A stretch of 64,000 nt of DNA from Mycetohabitans sp. B8 (GCF_021991875.1 NZ_JAHLKR010000019.1:343713-407712), one strand, 5' to 3'. Positions 28,935 to 40,425 are shown, numbered from the stretch's first letter. Numbers and translations are program-made. Notes: generated by a model not told the origin, from the letters alone.

Positions 28935-29783
28935 TTACCCGCATAACGCACCGCCCACGCCCGCGCTGCCCGTCGGGCCTGCGCCGGCGTCGAGCTGCTG
29001 TGCCAGCGCGACGTACTCGAGCACTGGCACATCCTCGGCACGGCGCGCAAGATCAAAGCCGAGCGCGTCGAAATCGACTTGACTACGATAGGCTGCCAGC
29101 GTGTTGCGCAACATCTTGCGGCGCTGCGAAAACGCGGCCGTCACGACTTCGCCCAGGCGGACAATATCGACCGGTGGCACGTCGCCGGCGGCGTGCGGAA
29201 CCATCCGCACCACCGCCGAGGTCACCTTCGGCGCCGGCTCGAACGATTCAGGCGGCACCTCGATCAGCTTATCGATCGCATACCGATACTGCAGCATCAC
29301 GCTCAGGCGGCTGTAGTCCTTGCTACCTGGCTCGGCGACCATCCGCTCGACCACTTCGTCCTGCAGCATGAAGTGCTGGTCAATCACGTTATCGGCAAAC
29401 GACGCGAGGTGGAACAGCAGCGGACTCGAGATGTTATATGGCAGGTTCCCGACCACACGGAGCGACGCGCCGATATGCGCCGAATCAGCGAGTGACGCGA
29501 AGTTGAACGCCAGCGCGTCGCCTGCATGCAGCACGAGACGACTACCAAAACGCTGCTGCAACCGCGCGATCAGGTCACGATCGAGTTCGACCGCGTGCAA
29601 TGTTTGCACGCGCTCGAGCAGCGGCGCGGTCAATGCACCCAGGCCCGGGCCGATCTCCACGAGTCGGTCTGCGGGTTGCGGGCGAATCGCCTCTACGATT
29701 GCGTCAATCACACCCGTGTCAACAAGGAAATTCTGGCCGAAGCGCTTACGCGCGAAGTGGCCTTGATACTGACGATGACTCAT
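28935..29783 (-). CDS. rsmA: 16S rRNA dimethyladenosine transferase
   Basis: This 282-residue methyltransferase dimethylates A1518 and A1519 of 16S r[16 protein letters not shown] opens the protein, [16 protein letters not shown] is SAM motif I and [15 protein letters not shown] the NLPY catalytic motif IV. ATG 29783 gives the normal start [15 protein letters not shown]; the frame continues upstream into pdxA without a better start. It follows surA-pdxA in the conserved lptD-surA-pdxA-rsmA order. Confidence 0.96.
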   Translation of the reverse strand: MSHRQYQGHFARKRFGQNFLVDTGVIDAIVEAIRPQPADRLVEIGPGLGALTAPLLERVQTLHAVELDRDLIARLQQRFGSRLVLHAGDALAFNFASLADSAHIGASLRVVGNLPYNISSPLLFHLASFADNVIDQHFMLQDEVVERMVAEPGSKDYSRLSVMLQYRYAIDKLIEVPPESFEPAPKVTSAVVRMVPHAAGDVPPVDIVRLGEVVTAAFSQRRKMLRNTLAAYRSQVDFDALGFDLARRAEDVPVLEYVALAQQLDAGAGPTGSAGVGGALCG

Positions 29784-29868
29784 GAAGCAGCTCGTTTTGA
29801 ATCGGATGCATGGCGACGGCCAGCGCGATGCCTGACGCGCCGCCGCTTTCAGCGGGCAATGCGCGGCG

Positions 29869-30909
29869 CTAGCGGCCTGCCGCCGCGTGCCGTCGATGGC
29901 GGGCCATCGACACAGCGGTATCAATCGCCGCGATCAAACTGCCGCAATCGGCGCGGCCGGTGCCCGCCAGGTCGAGCGCCGTGCCATGATCAACGGAGGT
30001 GCGCACGATCGGCAGTCCCAGCGTGACGTTGATGCCCCCACCGAACGTGGCAAACTTGAGCACCGGCAAGCCTTGATCATGGTACATCGCCAATACGCAA
30101 TCAGCATCACGCAGGTGGCGCGGCTGGAACAGCGTATCGGCCGGATAGGGCCCGCGTACGTCGATGCCAGATGCGTGCGCGCGCTGCAATGCCGGTGCAA
30201 TCACGTCAATTTCCTCGCGGCCCAGATAGCCATGCTCGCCCGCATGCGGATTGAGGCCCGTAACGAGGATACGCGGCGACGCGATGCCGAAACGCGCGCG
30301 CAAGTCATGATCGACGATTGCCAACGTGTCAACCAGCCCGTCGATGCTCAACGCGTCGGGCACGTCGCGAAGCGCCAGATGCGTGGTGGCAAGGGCCACG
30401 CGCAGCGGCCGCTCGCCGGTGCCGCACAGCATCATCACGACGCGTGGCGTACCGGTGCGCTCGGCCAGGTATTCGGTATGGCCGGTGAACGGCACGCCGG
30501 CGTCGTTGATTGTGCTTTTTTGCAGCGGCGCGGTGACGATGGCATCGAACGTGCCGTCCAGTGCGCCGTCAATCGCCGCATCCAACAACGCGAGCACATA
30601 GCGGCCGTTTGCTGCGTCCAGCACGCCGGCCACGCTCGGCGCGCCAAGCGGCACGTCGCGCAGCACGACAGGAGCGTTCGTCGGGGCGCCCGCCGCGGCC
30701 GACCACGCGGCAAAGTCCACGCCCACCTGCTTCGCGCGCTCGGTCAGCAGCCGGCGATCGCCGAACACCGTGAAGTGCGCGTCCCGGCGCCAGCGCCCGG
30801 CCTCGCGCGCAAGCGCCTGCGCGGTCAACTCCGGACCGACGCCGGCGGGCTCGCCGGTGGTGATCGCAATGCGAACGGGTATCGTCACGTTCCGCTCCGC
30901 GAGGCTCAA
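29869..30909 (-). CDS. pdxA: 4-hydroxythreonine-4-phosphate dehydrogenase
   Basis: This 346-residue NAD-dependent enzyme of pyridoxal-phosphate synthesis has [17 protein letters not shown] near the amino end, [11 protein letters not shown] and [15 protein letters not shown] with metal-binding histidines, and [20 protein letters not shown]. The usual GDPAGVGPE is GEPAGVGPE here, a conservative change. It overlaps surA by four bases and is part of the lptD-surA-pdxA-rsmA operon. Confidence 0.95.
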   Translation of the reverse strand: MSLAERNVTIPVRIAITTGEPAGVGPELTAQALAREAGRWRRDAHFTVFGDRRLLTERAKQVGVDFAAWSAAAGAPTNAPVVLRDVPLGAPSVAGVLDAANGRYVLALLDAAIDGALDGTFDAIVTAPLQKSTINDAGVPFTGHTEYLAERTGTPRVVMMLCGTGERPLRVALATTHLALRDVPDALSIDGLVDTLAIVDHDLRARFGIASPRILVTGLNPHAGEHGYLGREEIDVIAPALQRAHASGIDVRGPYPADTLFQPRHLRDADCVLAMYHDQGLPVLKFATFGGGINVTLGLPIVRTSVDHGTALDLAGTGRADCGSLIAAIDTAVSMARHRRHAAAGR

Positions 30910-32264
30910 GCCGGTCCGTCCAACTTGTACTGCACATACGAACTGTCACGCAGTTGTCGCAGCCAGTCTGCATAGGCCTGCTCGGCTTTGCGCTGGCCGA
31001 TCGCCTGCCGCGCGATCTCCTGTTGCTGCATAACAGAGCCTTGTGCTTCACGGCGACCCATCACCTGGATCAGGTGATAACCGTACTCGGTCCGGATTGG
31101 CTGGCTCATTTCACCATCCTTCAGGTTGTTCATCGCGCGCTCGAATTCCGGCACGGTCTCGCCCGGGCTGATCCATCCCAACTCGCCTCCCTGCGAGGCG
31201 GAACCGTCCTGCGAGTAGGTGTGCGCAAAATTCGCGAAGTCGCCACCCGCCTCGATTTGCGCGCGCAACTCGGCCAGCTTCTGCCGTGCCGCCGGCTCCG
31301 GTTGCCCTTCGCCGACCCGGATCAGGATGTGCCGCGCATGCGTCTGCACGAGCCTCGGCGTTTCGCTGCCCGTGCCGCTAGACACCCGGCGATCGACGAG
31401 TCGCACGATCTCGAAGCCTTCCGGCGTGCGCAGCACTTCTGGGTTGACCTGCCCCGGACGCAGTTGTGAGGCCGCCTGCGTCATCGCTTCGGGCAACGCC
31501 GAGGCCGAACGGAATCCGAGGTCGCCGCCCTTGGACGCATCGGGCGCCTGCGAGTTGCCTTTCGCGAGCCGCGCGAAGTCCTCGTTCGCCAGTGCGCGCT
31601 TGAGTAGATCCGATGCCTTTTGCCGCGCGGCCTCGATCTCAGTCTGCGGCGCGTTCAACGCGGCCTTGATCAGGATATGTTCAAAGCGCAGGTCCTGCTG
31701 CACGCGCTGCGTCGGCCCACGCTGGCTGGCGATATAGTTGGCCACCTCCGCATCCGACACGGTGATCCGGCTGTCCACTTCCTTCTCGCGCAGCTTCGAA
31801 AGCAGCAATTCGTTGCGCGCGTCGGCGCTGAACACGGACCAGGGCACGCCCTCAGCCTCCAGCCGCGCGCGGTACATGTCGAGCGACATGTTGTTCGCCT
31901 GCGCGAGCCGGGTCAGCGTGCGTTGCAGCGTCGCGTCGTCAATCACGATGCCGTCTTCCTTGGCGCGCTGCAGCTGGATGCGCTCGAGGACCATCTGATT
32001 GAGCACCTGCAACTGCAACTGGTCCGGCGGAGGCAACGGCGCGTTCTGCTGCTGCAGGCGGCGCGTGATCAGCCCCATGCGCAAGTCGAGCTCACGGCGC
32101 GTGATCACGTCGTTGTTGACGACTGTGACGATGCGGTCTACCTCCTGTCCGCTCTGATGCGACGGCAACGCTTGCGCGTGCGCACCGTTGAGCGGCGCCA
32201 GCGCGCCGAGCGCGGATAGCGCAAGCACGCACTGCAACAGTGCCGAGCGTATCGTCTTCATCAT
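30906..32264 (-). CDS. surA: Periplasmic chaperone and peptidyl-prolyl isomerase SurA
   Basis: This 452-residue periplasmic chaperone escorts outer-membrane proteins, including LptD, to the assembly machinery. It has a signal peptide (about 1-31, ending GAHAQA), a SurA N-terminal domain (about 38-165) and two parvulin domains. The parvulin repeats are visible in [10 protein letters not shown]...[15 protein letters not shown] and [11 protein letters not shown]...[20 protein letters not shown] 32264 is the start with a complete signal peptide. It lies 70 bases after lptD. Confidence 0.95.
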   Translation of the reverse strand: MMKTIRSALLQCVLALSALGALAPLNGAHAQALPSHQSGQEVDRIVTVVNNDVITRRELDLRMGLITRRLQQQNAPLPPPDQLQLQVLNQMVLERIQLQRAKEDGIVIDDATLQRTLTRLAQANNMSLDMYRARLEAEGVPWSVFSADARNELLLSKLREKEVDSRITVSDAEVANYIASQRGPTQRVQQDLRFEHILIKAALNAPQTEIEAARQKASDLLKRALANEDFARLAKGNSQAPDASKGGDLGFRSASALPEAMTQAASQLRPGQVNPEVLRTPEGFEIVRLVDRRVSSGTGSETPRLVQTHARHILIRVGEGQPEPAARQKLAELRAQIEAGGDFANFAHTYSQDGSASQGGELGWISPGETVPEFERAMNNLKDGEMSQPIRTEYGYHLIQVMGRREAQGSVMQQQEIARQAIGQRKAEQAYADWLRQLRDSSYVQYKLDGPA

Positions 32265-32334
32265 TCCCACAATTACTCCGTTCAGGTAAAAACCGACGCG
32301 GGTCGGACATCGTCCGCCACCCACCGACATTGTC

Positions 32335-34710
32335 TCATTGATAGTGGGTGAACCGGGCCTGCGGCGCGGGCAGCGGCGGCACCGGCTGGTAACCCGGCAC
32401 GCTCGCCCGGAATTGCGGCCCCAGCCCATTGTCGATCGTCGCAAAGCCCTTGAGTTGCAGTTGCGCGAGCACCCGTGTCCCGGTGGATGGCTGGTTCGAA
32501 CTGTTGACGCCGTTTGCGTATTTCTGGAATCCGATGCCGAACGACCAGCAGTACGCATCGTACTCGAAGCCCGCCAACGCGTCGACCAGGCGGTGCCGAA
32601 CGAGATCGTAATTCACCCGGCCCACGCCGTACAGGCGTCGCGCAAGCGGCCACTGCGCTGAGATCACCCACTGGTTGATCGGCTCGTAGGATAGCGTCGT
32701 GTTCGAGCGCGTATACCGGTACGCTGCGTTCAGCACGCGACGCTCGGCCGGACTCCACGAAACCCCGAGGTTTGTGCGCACCAACTGATTGTTATTCTGG
32801 TTGTACTGGAACGCCTGCTCGGTCGCAAAGCCATCGCCGAGCTTGAACGACGAACCGATGATCACGTCCGAGTGCGCGGCCTGCCACGCCGGTTGCGATG
32901 GCGTGAACGTCACGCGCTGGTTGCGGAAATAATACTGCTGCGCGATCACGAAGCGCGCCCGCTCGTCGCCGGACGCCGCGTCGATGAAGCGCGACGTGAG
33001 CGCCGCAGTCAGCCGGTTGGCATCGGCGACGCGGTCATTGCCAACGAAGCTGTTCGCCGTGAAGATCTCAGCCAGGCCAAAGTCCGCCTCGGCGGTATCG
33101 AACAAGGGCGCAAACTGCTGGTTCCGGTACGGCGTATACACGTAGTACAGGCGCGGTTCCAGCGTCTGGATGTAGTCTTGGCCGAACAGGCGAAGGCTGC
33201 GGTCAAACACCAGGCCGGCGTCCAGGCTCAGCGTCGGCACGCTGACGTTAAAACGCTTGGGCTGGCCGCCGGGTGCGTCCGCGCCGATCGTGGACAGGTC
33301 ATACGACGCGAAATGCCACTGCACCTTCGGCGTGAAGAAGTAGCCAGGGCGCAGGATCGGATACATGACGTACGGGTTGAACACGAAGCGCGCGCCCTCG
33401 GTTGCATCGGCCGTGGTGATCGAAAAGCGGGTCGCGTCAACCTCGGCGCCAAAGTCCAGGCCGCCGACGTTATAGCGGCTGTATTTCACGTTCAACTGGG
33501 GTTCGCGGCCATACGGCGCCGTCGACGGCGGCAACGTCTGCCAATGCTGCTCGCGCAGCAGTGCGGCCCATGGGCCGCTGTTGTAAGTCAAGCCGACTTC
33601 CTGCTGGTACAGCATCTGCGTGCCCAGCAGGAACGCGTTGCCTGACGCAAGATCCTCCGGATAGGTCTTGTCCGACACTCGGTTGTAGTAGAGATACCCG
33701 CCGAAGCCGTTGCCAAAGTTCTGACTGTGGTTGAAGAACACCGCATAGCGCTTGGTATGCGTGGTGCGGTCATACGGCAGGTACTCGACGGTGAGGTTGC
33801 CCGAGTACGTCGGCGACAAGTAGCGAAAACTGGGCGCAATTAGCACGCCACGCCGCGACATGATCCGGGGCGTGAGCGTCAGATCGTAGTTTGGCGCGAG
33901 ATTGAAATAATACGGCAGCGACATCTCGAAGCCCGTGGTCGAACTCATCGTGACAGTCGGCGGCAGCAAGCCGCTCTGGCGCCCACCGGAGAGCGGAAAC
34001 GACAGCCACGGGCTGGCAAAGATCGGCACACCTTGGAAGAACACCACGCCATTGCGTGCAACGCCTAGATTCGCGTCGGTATCCATGTCGAACTGCGTGG
34101 CCCTCACGTACCACGCCGGATCGCGCTCGCACGGGCATCCGGTGTACGTGCCGCGGTGCACGACCGAGCGCGCATCGTCGATGATGTCGATCCGCTCGGC
34201 GGCACCGGAGCCACCGGTTAGGTTGAAGTGGTACTTCGGCCGCGTGATGTAGCCCTCAGACGCGCCAATCTTCAAGTGCGCGTCCGGTCCCGCAAACGCA
34301 TTGCCGTTGTGGACGATATGCACATTGCCAAACGCATCGGCCAGGTCGGTGTCCACGTCGTAGTGGATCGAATCGGCCTTGATCACGGACGTGTAGCGGC
34401 GCAACTCGGCACGGCCCTCGAGCGACGCGTCGCGATCCGCGGTGCCGCTGGCCACCTCGCTCAGCCCGAACACGGCTGGCGGCGCGCCTGAGGGCAGCGC
34501 ATGCTCGTCGAGCTGCGGCGCAACGCGGAGTCCCCACGGCGCATCCAGCCGGGTCGGCTGCGCGGCTGCACCGGTCAATTGCGCGTGCGAAAGCGCTGGC
34601 AGGAATCCCGGTACCGCAAGCAATGTGGCGGCGACGTGCGTCAGGCGAGGCACGCGTCGCGAATTGGGCGCGGATGGCAAATTCGTTCGATCGAGCTGTG
34701 TTGGCGGCAT
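32335..34710 (-). CDS. lptD: LPS-assembly protein LptD
   Basis: This 791-residue outer-membrane beta-barrel inserts lipopolysaccharide into the outer leaflet. It has a signal sequence (about 25-43), an N-terminal OstA domain (about 110-200, with [20 protein letters not shown]) and the LptD barrel. Cysteines in TGCPCERDP and near the end ([12 protein letters not shown]) are candidates for the inter-domain disulfides needed for function. ATG 34710 ([16 protein letters not shown]) is likely; an in-frame ATG at 34821 would overlap the divergent promoter of amgK. Confidence 0.94.
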   Translation of the reverse strand: MPPTQLDRTNLPSAPNSRRVPRLTHVAATLLAVPGFLPALSHAQLTGAAAQPTRLDAPWGLRVAPQLDEHALPSGAPPAVFGLSEVASGTADRDASLEGRAELRRYTSVIKADSIHYDVDTDLADAFGNVHIVHNGNAFAGPDAHLKIGASEGYITRPKYHFNLTGGSGAAERIDIIDDARSVVHRGTYTGCPCERDPAWYVRATQFDMDTDANLGVARNGVVFFQGVPIFASPWLSFPLSGGRQSGLLPPTVTMSSTTGFEMSLPYYFNLAPNYDLTLTPRIMSRRGVLIAPSFRYLSPTYSGNLTVEYLPYDRTTHTKRYAVFFNHSQNFGNGFGGYLYYNRVSDKTYPEDLASGNAFLLGTQMLYQQEVGLTYNSGPWAALLREQHWQTLPPSTAPYGREPQLNVKYSRYNVGGLDFGAEVDATRFSITTADATEGARFVFNPYVMYPILRPGYFFTPKVQWHFASYDLSTIGADAPGGQPKRFNVSVPTLSLDAGLVFDRSLRLFGQDYIQTLEPRLYYVYTPYRNQQFAPLFDTAEADFGLAEIFTANSFVGNDRVADANRLTAALTSRFIDAASGDERARFVIAQQYYFRNQRVTFTPSQPAWQAAHSDVIIGSSFKLGDGFATEQAFQYNQNNNQLVRTNLGVSWSPAERRVLNAAYRYTRSNTTLSYEPINQWVISAQWPLARRLYGVGRVNYDLVRHRLVDALAGFEYDAYCWSFGIGFQKYANGVNSSNQPSTGTRVLAQLQLKGFATIDNGLGPQFRASVPGYQPVPPLPAPQARFTHYQ

Positions 34711-34873
34711 GAATGCAGTAGACGAAGCGACGCCGCCCCGGCATGAGCGGCCGCCCGGGCAACGTCGCGGCGGAGTTGCCCGCCCCGGCCTCGGGGCCCG
34801 CGCCGGTGCCGGTCGCATCAAAAAAGTCGTGGGGTATTATATGGCAAGACGTTTTCGTATCCCCGCAACTTTC

Positions 34874-35923
34874 ATGACGCAGACCTGCGCACGCCCCGCT
34901 TTCGTCGTTGCCGATCCCCGGCTGGACTTGCTGCATGATTGGCTCGGCTCGCTGCCCGCAGCACTGGGGCTCGCGCCCGCCACGCTAACGCCCGCCTCCT
35001 CGGACGCGGGATTTCGCCGCTATTTCCGGGTCGCGGCAAGCTCGGCCGGCGAACGCGGCACGTTGATCGCGATGGACGCGCCACCGCCAGAGAAGTGTCG
35101 CGAGTTTGCCGCGATCGCCGCGCTGCTGCACGGCACAGGACTGCACGCGCCCCACGTGTTGGCGCAGGACTTTGAGCGCGGCTTCATGCTGCTGACCGAT
35201 CTGGGCACGAGCGCCTACATCGACGTGCTGAACGACGCCAATGCGCGCGCGCTGATGCGCGACGCACTGGACGCGTTGATCCGGTGGCAATCAGTGTCGC
35301 GCCCCGGCGTGCTGCCGGTGTTTGATGAAACGTTCATGCGCCGCGAGATGGAGCTGATGCCGCAATGGTACGTCGAGCGGCATCTGGGCTTGGCGCTGAC
35401 CGACAGGCAACGCGCGACGCTCGACACAACGTTCGCCGCGCTCGTGCGCAGCGCGCTCGCGCAACCACAGGTATTTATGCTGCGTGACTTCATGCCCCGC
35501 AACCTGATGGTGGCCGAGCCGAACCCCGGCATTCTGGACTTTCAGGATGCGGTGCACGGCCCCCTCACCTATGACGTCGCATCGCTGCTACGCGATGCGT
35601 TCATCAGTTGGGACGAGTCGTTCGAGTTGGACTGCTTCGCCTGGTACTGGGAACAGGCGCGCAAGGCCGGCCTGCCGGTGGACGCGGATTTCGGCGAGTT
35701 CTACCGACAGCTCGAATGGATGGGCCTGCAGCGGCACATCAAGATCATCGGGCTGTTCGCCCGCCTCCACTATCGTGACGGCAAGCCGCGCTACCTGACC
35801 GATGTGCCGCGCTTTATCGGCTACGCGCGCAAGGTGGCCCGACGCTACCGGGAATTGACACCGTTCGCCGTACTGCTGGACGAACTCGAAGGGTGTGCGG
35901 TGCAAGTCGGCTACACGTTCTGA
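34874..35923 (+). CDS. amgK: N-acetylmuramate/N-acetylglucosamine kinase-like phosphotransferase
   Basis: This 349-residue aminoglycoside-phosphotransferase-fold kinase is the homologue of Pseudomonas AmgK, which phosphorylates MurNAc at C1 during cell-wall recycling. The catalytic loop is MLRDFMPRNLMV; the usual HRD histidine is Leu-Arg-Asp here, but the aspartate and asparagine are kept. GILDFQDAVHGPLTYDVASL is the metal-binding region. TATTAT at 34835-34840 looks like a -10 box, which argues for ATG 34874 over ATG 34841. It is divergent from lptD. The partner uridylyltransferase murU, which I expect next, is absent: pepP starts only 58 bases on. Confidence 0.82.
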   Translation: MTQTCARPAFVVADPRLDLLHDWLGSLPAALGLAPATLTPASSDAGFRRYFRVAASSAGERGTLIAMDAPPPEKCREFAAIAALLHGTGLHAPHVLAQDFERGFMLLTDLGTSAYIDVLNDANARALMRDALDALIRWQSVSRPGVLPVFDETFMRREMELMPQWYVERHLGLALTDRQRATLDTTFAALVRSALAQPQVFMLRDFMPRNLMVAEPNPGILDFQDAVHGPLTYDVASLLRDAFISWDESFELDCFAWYWEQARKAGLPVDADFGEFYRQLEWMGLQRHIKIIGLFARLHYRDGKPRYLTDVPRFIGYARKVARRYRELTPFAVLLDELEGCAVQVGYTF

Positions 35924-35981
35924 GTGAGGCGGATGATGTTCGAATGCGCGGCCCGCACGTAGCCGGCGCTACAATCGCGCC

Positions 35982-37604
35982 ATGGATACCCCAGAGACGA
36001 GTCCGATCGCGCAGCGCGACATGCCCACGGATACGCGCGCCCCTACCGCTGCCGACGGCCCTCCCCTTAAGGCGGACAACACACGGCCTGGCCCGCCCCT
36101 CAAGGCGGACGACGCATTGCCCGGGCCGCCCGCCGGCCCGGCGCTGTATCGCGCCCGCCGCGAGCGGGTGATCGATGCGCTGCGCGCCCACGGCGGCGGC
36201 GTGGCGATCGTGCGGACCGCACCGATCGCGATCCGCAACCGCGACACCGAGTATCCGTATCGGCATGACAGCACGTTCTTCTACCTGAGCGGGTTCGCCG
36301 AGCCGCACGCCTGGCTGGTCATCCGTGCCGACGCAACGCAGTCGCTCACGACGCTGTTCTGCCTACCGCGCGATGTCGAGCGCGAAACCTGGGAGGGGGT
36401 GCGGTACGGACCGCAACGCGCGCAGCAGGCATTCGGCGTGGATGCCGCTTACTCAGTCGATGAACTCGATGCCCGGATGCCGGCGCTGCTGGCCAATGCA
36501 AACACATTGCATTACGCACGCAACGCATCGCCGGGGTTAGACGAGGCCGTGCAGCGATGGCTGGAGGCAAGCAGACGCGGCGGCGGCCGTACTTTGCCGG
36601 CGCATCAAGTCGATCTGTCGATCCTGGTCGATGAAATGCGTCTGATTAAGGACACGCATGAGCTGTACACGATGCGCCGGGCCGCCTCGATTTCGGCGCG
36701 CGCGCATCTACAAGCCATGCAGGCGTGCAAGCCAGGCGTGCGCGAATACGAACTTGAAGCGCAACTGCTGTACGCGTTTCGCCGCCACGGTGCGCAGGCG
36801 CCGGCATACGGCTCGATTGTCGCAGCGGGCGCTAACGCTTGCGTGCTGCACTATCCTGCCGGCAACGCGCTCGTGCGGGACGGCGATCTGGTCTTGATCG
36901 ACGCGGGTTGTGAACTGGACGGCTATGCGTCCGATATCACCCGCACGTTTCCGGCCAACGGTCGCTTCACGTCGGCGCAGCGTGATCTGTATGACGTCGT
37001 GCTGGCGGCGCAACAGGCCGCGATCGACGCGACACGCGCCGGCGTGCCGTTCGACGTGCCGCACGAAGCGGCGGTGCGTGTGCTGGCGCAGGGCATGCTT
37101 GACTTGAAGCTGCTCGATGCAGCCGTGCATGGCACGCTCGACGATGTGATGGCCAGCCGCGCCTATACGCGTTTCTACATGCATCGCACCGGTCACTGGA
37201 TCGGCATGGACGTGCACGACTGCGGCGACTATCAGGAGCCCGATCCCGCCCCGGACGGCCAGAACTTGAATACCGCCCGCCCGCACGCCTGCTGCGCGCA
37301 CGCCGCCTGCCCGGATGCCACATCCCTGGATACCCAGCGCGCTGGAAGCTTGGCGCGAGATACGGCCGAGCGCGACGTGCCGCGTGCGTGGCGCCGTTTG
37401 CGCGCGAATATGACGCTGACGATCGAACCCGGCCTGTACGTGCGTGCCGCGCCGGATGTGCCGCACGCGTACTGGAACACCGGAATCCGCATCGAGGATG
37501 ACGCCATCGTCACACCGCACGGCTGCGAGTTGATGACTCGAGAAGTGCCGGTGCACGCCGACGATATTGAAGCCTGGATGCGCGATGCGCCGGTGCGCGC
37601 GTGA
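35982..37604 (+). CDS. pepP: Xaa-Pro aminopeptidase
   Basis: This 540-residue M24 metallopeptidase removes N-terminal residues preceding proline. It has an N-terminal AMP_N domain (about 55-190) and a pita-bread domain with metal ligands in LIDAGCELDGYASDITRTFP (two Asp), HWIGMDVHD (His), TIEPGLYV (Glu) and GIRIEDDAIV (Glu). Two oddities: the first 55 residues contain a direct repeat (GPPLKAD twice), and about 35-40 extra residues (about 425-465, cysteine-rich HACCAHAAC) sit between the metal-binding His and Glu segments. Both lengthen it well beyond the 440 or so residues usual for PepP. Confidence 0.92.
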   Translation: MDTPETSPIAQRDMPTDTRAPTAADGPPLKADNTRPGPPLKADDALPGPPAGPALYRARRERVIDALRAHGGGVAIVRTAPIAIRNRDTEYPYRHDSTFFYLSGFAEPHAWLVIRADATQSLTTLFCLPRDVERETWEGVRYGPQRAQQAFGVDAAYSVDELDARMPALLANANTLHYARNASPGLDEAVQRWLEASRRGGGRTLPAHQVDLSILVDEMRLIKDTHELYTMRRAASISARAHLQAMQACKPGVREYELEAQLLYAFRRHGAQAPAYGSIVAAGANACVLHYPAGNALVRDGDLVLIDAGCELDGYASDITRTFPANGRFTSAQRDLYDVVLAAQQAAIDATRAGVPFDVPHEAAVRVLAQGMLDLKLLDAAVHGTLDDVMASRAYTRFYMHRTGHWIGMDVHDCGDYQEPDPAPDGQNLNTARPHACCAHAACPDATSLDTQRAGSLARDTAERDVPRAWRRLRANMTLTIEPGLYVRAAPDVPHAYWNTGIRIEDDAIVTPHGCELMTREVPVHADDIEAWMRDAPVRA

Positions 37605-37635
37605 CGCGCGACACCCTCTCACGAATATCTGCCCC

Positions 37636-38916
37636 ATGACCGAATCGAATCTTGCCCAACCCGCGCACGATGCCGCGCCGGATGCACACGCCGACGCAGT
37701 GCGATACGACTATGACGTAGCGATCGTCGGCGCCGGGCCGGTGGGGCTGGCACTCGCCGGCTGGCTCGCACGCCGCAGCGGTACCCGCGCATTGCGTGTT
37801 GCGTTGATTGATGCGCGTGAACCGGATGCATCGCTGGGCGACCCGCGGGCGCTCGCCTTGTCGCACGGCAGCCGCATGCTGCTCGAGCCGCTTGGCTGGC
37901 CGCTCGACACAACACCGATTGAGCGCATCCACGTGTCGCAGCGCGGTTACTTCGGTCGCACCGTGATCGAGCGCGATGAGCACGGCGTGCCGGCGCTCGG
38001 CTACGTGGTGCGCTATGGCGCGCTGGTGCATGCGCTAGCTACGGCAGTACGCTCCACCGGCTGCGACTGGATCGGCTCGAGCGTGGCTCGTGCGCCGCGG
38101 CAGGACGAACACGGCGTCTGGCTACCGATCGAGCCGCTGCGTGCACCCTCGATGACCGATGGCAACGCGGGCGCCGCGGCGACGCAACGCGTCGTGCACG
38201 CGCGACTGGTCGTCAACGCGGAGGGCGGGGTGTACCACGAAGCCGCAGCGACGCGACTGGTCGCCGGCCCGCACGCCCGGCGCGACTATCGACAGACGGC
38301 GCTGGTGTCCGTAGTCAGCGTGAGCGCGCCACAACCGCGCGTCGCATGGGAGCGCTTCACGCGCGAAGGACCCCTTGCGCTGCTGCCGCTCGGCGGCTCA
38401 CGGCAGGCGGACTATGCGCTGGTCTGGTGCTGTGATCCGGCGCAGGCCGCGCGGCGCATGTCGCTGTCCGACGCACAGTGGCTGGCCGAGTTGCAATGGG
38501 CATTCGGCGACAGGATGGGCCGCTTCGACAAGGTTGGCGCGCGCGCAGCCTTCCCACTTGGGCTCAATGCACTGACCGCGTTGACCGATCGCCGCATTGC
38601 ATCGATCGGCAACGCAGCGCAGACGCTGCATCCGGTCGCCGGACAAGGGCTGAACCTAGGCCTGCGCGACGCGCACGCACTGGTTGACGCACTCGCGCAT
38701 CACGGACCCGGGCCGGCCGCACTCCATGCGTTCGCTGCACGCCGTGCGCTGGACCGGCGCCTGACCATCAGTGCGACCGACGCGCTGGCGCGCGCCTTCA
38801 CCGTCGACTTCACACCGCTGGCGGCGCTGCGCGGCCTAGCACTCGGCGCGCTGGACCTGGTGCCGCCGCTCAAGACAGCGCTCGCGCGGCAGATGATGTT
38901 CGGGCAACGGCGCTAA
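37636..38916 (+). CDS. ubiH: UbiH/UbiF-family FAD-dependent hydroxylase
   Basis: This 426-residue flavoprotein monooxygenase is expected to hydroxylate the ubiquinone ring. YDVAIVGAGPVGLALAGWL is the dinucleotide-binding fold (about 27-45), and GNAAQTLHPVAGQGLNLGLR the second FAD motif. ATG 37636 starts the protein; the frame runs back into pepP. The pepP-ubiH neighbourhood is conserved in proteobacteria. Which ring carbon is modified cannot be decided from sequence alone. Confidence 0.9.
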   Translation: MTESNLAQPAHDAAPDAHADAVRYDYDVAIVGAGPVGLALAGWLARRSGTRALRVALIDAREPDASLGDPRALALSHGSRMLLEPLGWPLDTTPIERIHVSQRGYFGRTVIERDEHGVPALGYVVRYGALVHALATAVRSTGCDWIGSSVARAPRQDEHGVWLPIEPLRAPSMTDGNAGAAATQRVVHARLVVNAEGGVYHEAAATRLVAGPHARRDYRQTALVSVVSVSAPQPRVAWERFTREGPLALLPLGGSRQADYALVWCCDPAQAARRMSLSDAQWLAELQWAFGDRMGRFDKVGARAAFPLGLNALTALTDRRIASIGNAAQTLHPVAGQGLNLGLRDAHALVDALAHHGPGPAALHAFAARRALDRRLTISATDALARAFTVDFTPLAALRGLALGALDLVPPLKTALARQMMFGQRR

Positions 38917-39063
38917 GCGGGGCCAAGCCTATGACGGCAGTGGCACGCATTGAACTTTCAAAGCGCTCTGGGTTCGCCGCCGGTTAACGCTAAAATACGC
39001 CCCTTTCCAACGTCTTTCGGATCGCGCCGCGCCCAACCGGGTGGCGGCGCGTCGCCCTTTCCG

Positions 39064-40128
39064 ATGCCTGTAATCGGCAAACATGTGTTGCGCAACAATT
39101 TGTTCGTCGCCCCGATGGCCGGCGTGACGGACCGCCCGTTCCGCCAGTTGTGCAAGCGAATGGGGGCCGGTTACGCGGTGTCGGAGATGGTCGCGTCCAA
39201 CGCGCAACTGTGGAAAAGTGAAAAGACGATGCGCCGCGCCAATCACGACGGCGAGGTCGAGCCCATCGCCGTGCAGATCGCCGGCGCCGATCCGGCAATG
39301 CTGGCACAGGCCGCGCAATACAACGTCGCGCATGGCGCGCAAATCATCGACATCAACATGGGCTGCCCTGCCAAGAAGGTCTGCAATGTCGCGGCAGGCT
39401 CCGCGCTGCTGCAGAACGAGGGACTGGTGGCCCGCATTCTGGAGGCAGTCGTGCGTGCGGTCGGCACCGGGCCGGATGCTGTTCCCGTTACACTGAAAAT
39501 CCGCACCGGCTGGGATCGCGAACACCGCAATGCGCTGACGATCGCGCGGCTCGCCGAGCAGGCCGGCATCTCGATGCTCACCGTGCACGGGCGCACGCGC
39601 GCAGACTTGTATCATGGTCAGGCCGAGTACGACACGATCGCCGCGGTCAAGGCATCGGTGCGTATCCCGGTAGTTGCCAACGGCGATATCACGACGCCGC
39701 ACAAGGCGCGTGAAGTGCTGTCGATCACCGGCGCGGACGCAATCATGATCGGACGCGCGGCGCAAGGCCGGCCCTGGCTGTTTCGCGAAATCGAGCACTT
39801 CCTGGTGACCGGTGAGGTGCTGCCGCCGCCACGGATCGACGAGATCCAGCAGTGGATGAACGAGCACCTACAAGACCATTATGCATTTTATGGCGAATTT
39901 ACTGGTGTGCGCACCGCACGCAAGCACATCGGCTGGTACACTCGCGGCCTTTCCGGCGCTAACGCATTCCGGCATCGAATGAATACGCTGGATTCCACCC
40001 GGGAACAACTGGCGGTGGTCAACGCGTTCTTCGACGCCCAAAAGGCGCAATCGGAGCGCCTCGTCTACGTCGACGACGAATCCGGCACGCACGACACGCC
40101 ACCCGACACCGACCGATTAGCAGCATGA
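39064..40128 (+). CDS. dusB: tRNA-dihydrouridine synthase B
   Basis: This 354-residue FMN-dependent TIM-barrel enzyme reduces uridines in the tRNA D-loop. LFVAPMAGVTDRPFRQLCKR, NMGCPAKKVCNVAAGSALLQ (with the catalytic Cys) and VHGRTRADLYHGQAEYD are diagnostic. ATG 39064 (MPVIGKHVLRNN) gives the standard start. TAAAAT at 38991-38996 may be the -10 of this operon. fis overlaps its stop by four bases, the conserved dusB-fis pair. Confidence 0.96.
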   Translation: MPVIGKHVLRNNLFVAPMAGVTDRPFRQLCKRMGAGYAVSEMVASNAQLWKSEKTMRRANHDGEVEPIAVQIAGADPAMLAQAAQYNVAHGAQIIDINMGCPAKKVCNVAAGSALLQNEGLVARILEAVVRAVGTGPDAVPVTLKIRTGWDREHRNALTIARLAEQAGISMLTVHGRTRADLYHGQAEYDTIAAVKASVRIPVVANGDITTPHKAREVLSITGADAIMIGRAAQGRPWLFREIEHFLVTGEVLPPPRIDEIQQWMNEHLQDHYAFYGEFTGVRTARKHIGWYTRGLSGANAFRHRMNTLDSTREQLAVVNAFFDAQKAQSERLVYVDDESGTHDTPPDTDRLAA

Positions 40129-40358
40129 GCAAGCACAACATCGAACAATGCGTCCGCGACAGTCTCGGCATGTATTTCCGCGATCTGGACGGATCCCGCC
40201 CACATGACGTCTATGAAATGGTGATGTCCTGCGTCGAGAAACCGATGCTGGAAATCGTCCTCGAACAGGCGCGGGGCAACCAGTCTCTGGCAGCCGAATA
40301 TCTCGGCATCAACCGCAACACGCTGCGCAAGAAACTGCAGGAGCATGGCCTGCTGTAG
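40125..40358 (+). CDS. fis: DNA-binding protein Fis
   Basis: This 77-residue nucleoid-associated regulator is shorter than the 98-residue E. coli protein because it lacks most of the N-terminal beta-hairpin, as is usual in beta-proteobacteria. The C-terminal helix-turn-helix [20 protein letters not shown] is fully conserved. It is coupled to dusB by an ATGA overlap. Confidence 0.95.
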   Translation: MSKHNIEQCVRDSLGMYFRDLDGSRPHDVYEMVMSCVEKPMLEIVLEQARGNQSLAAEYLGINRNTLRKKLQEHGLL

Positions 40359-40425
40359 CGCGGCACCTGTGCCTGGCGCACATTTTTTATTCGCGCGCAA
40401 GCGCGGCTTCGGGTTCTTTTTCATC

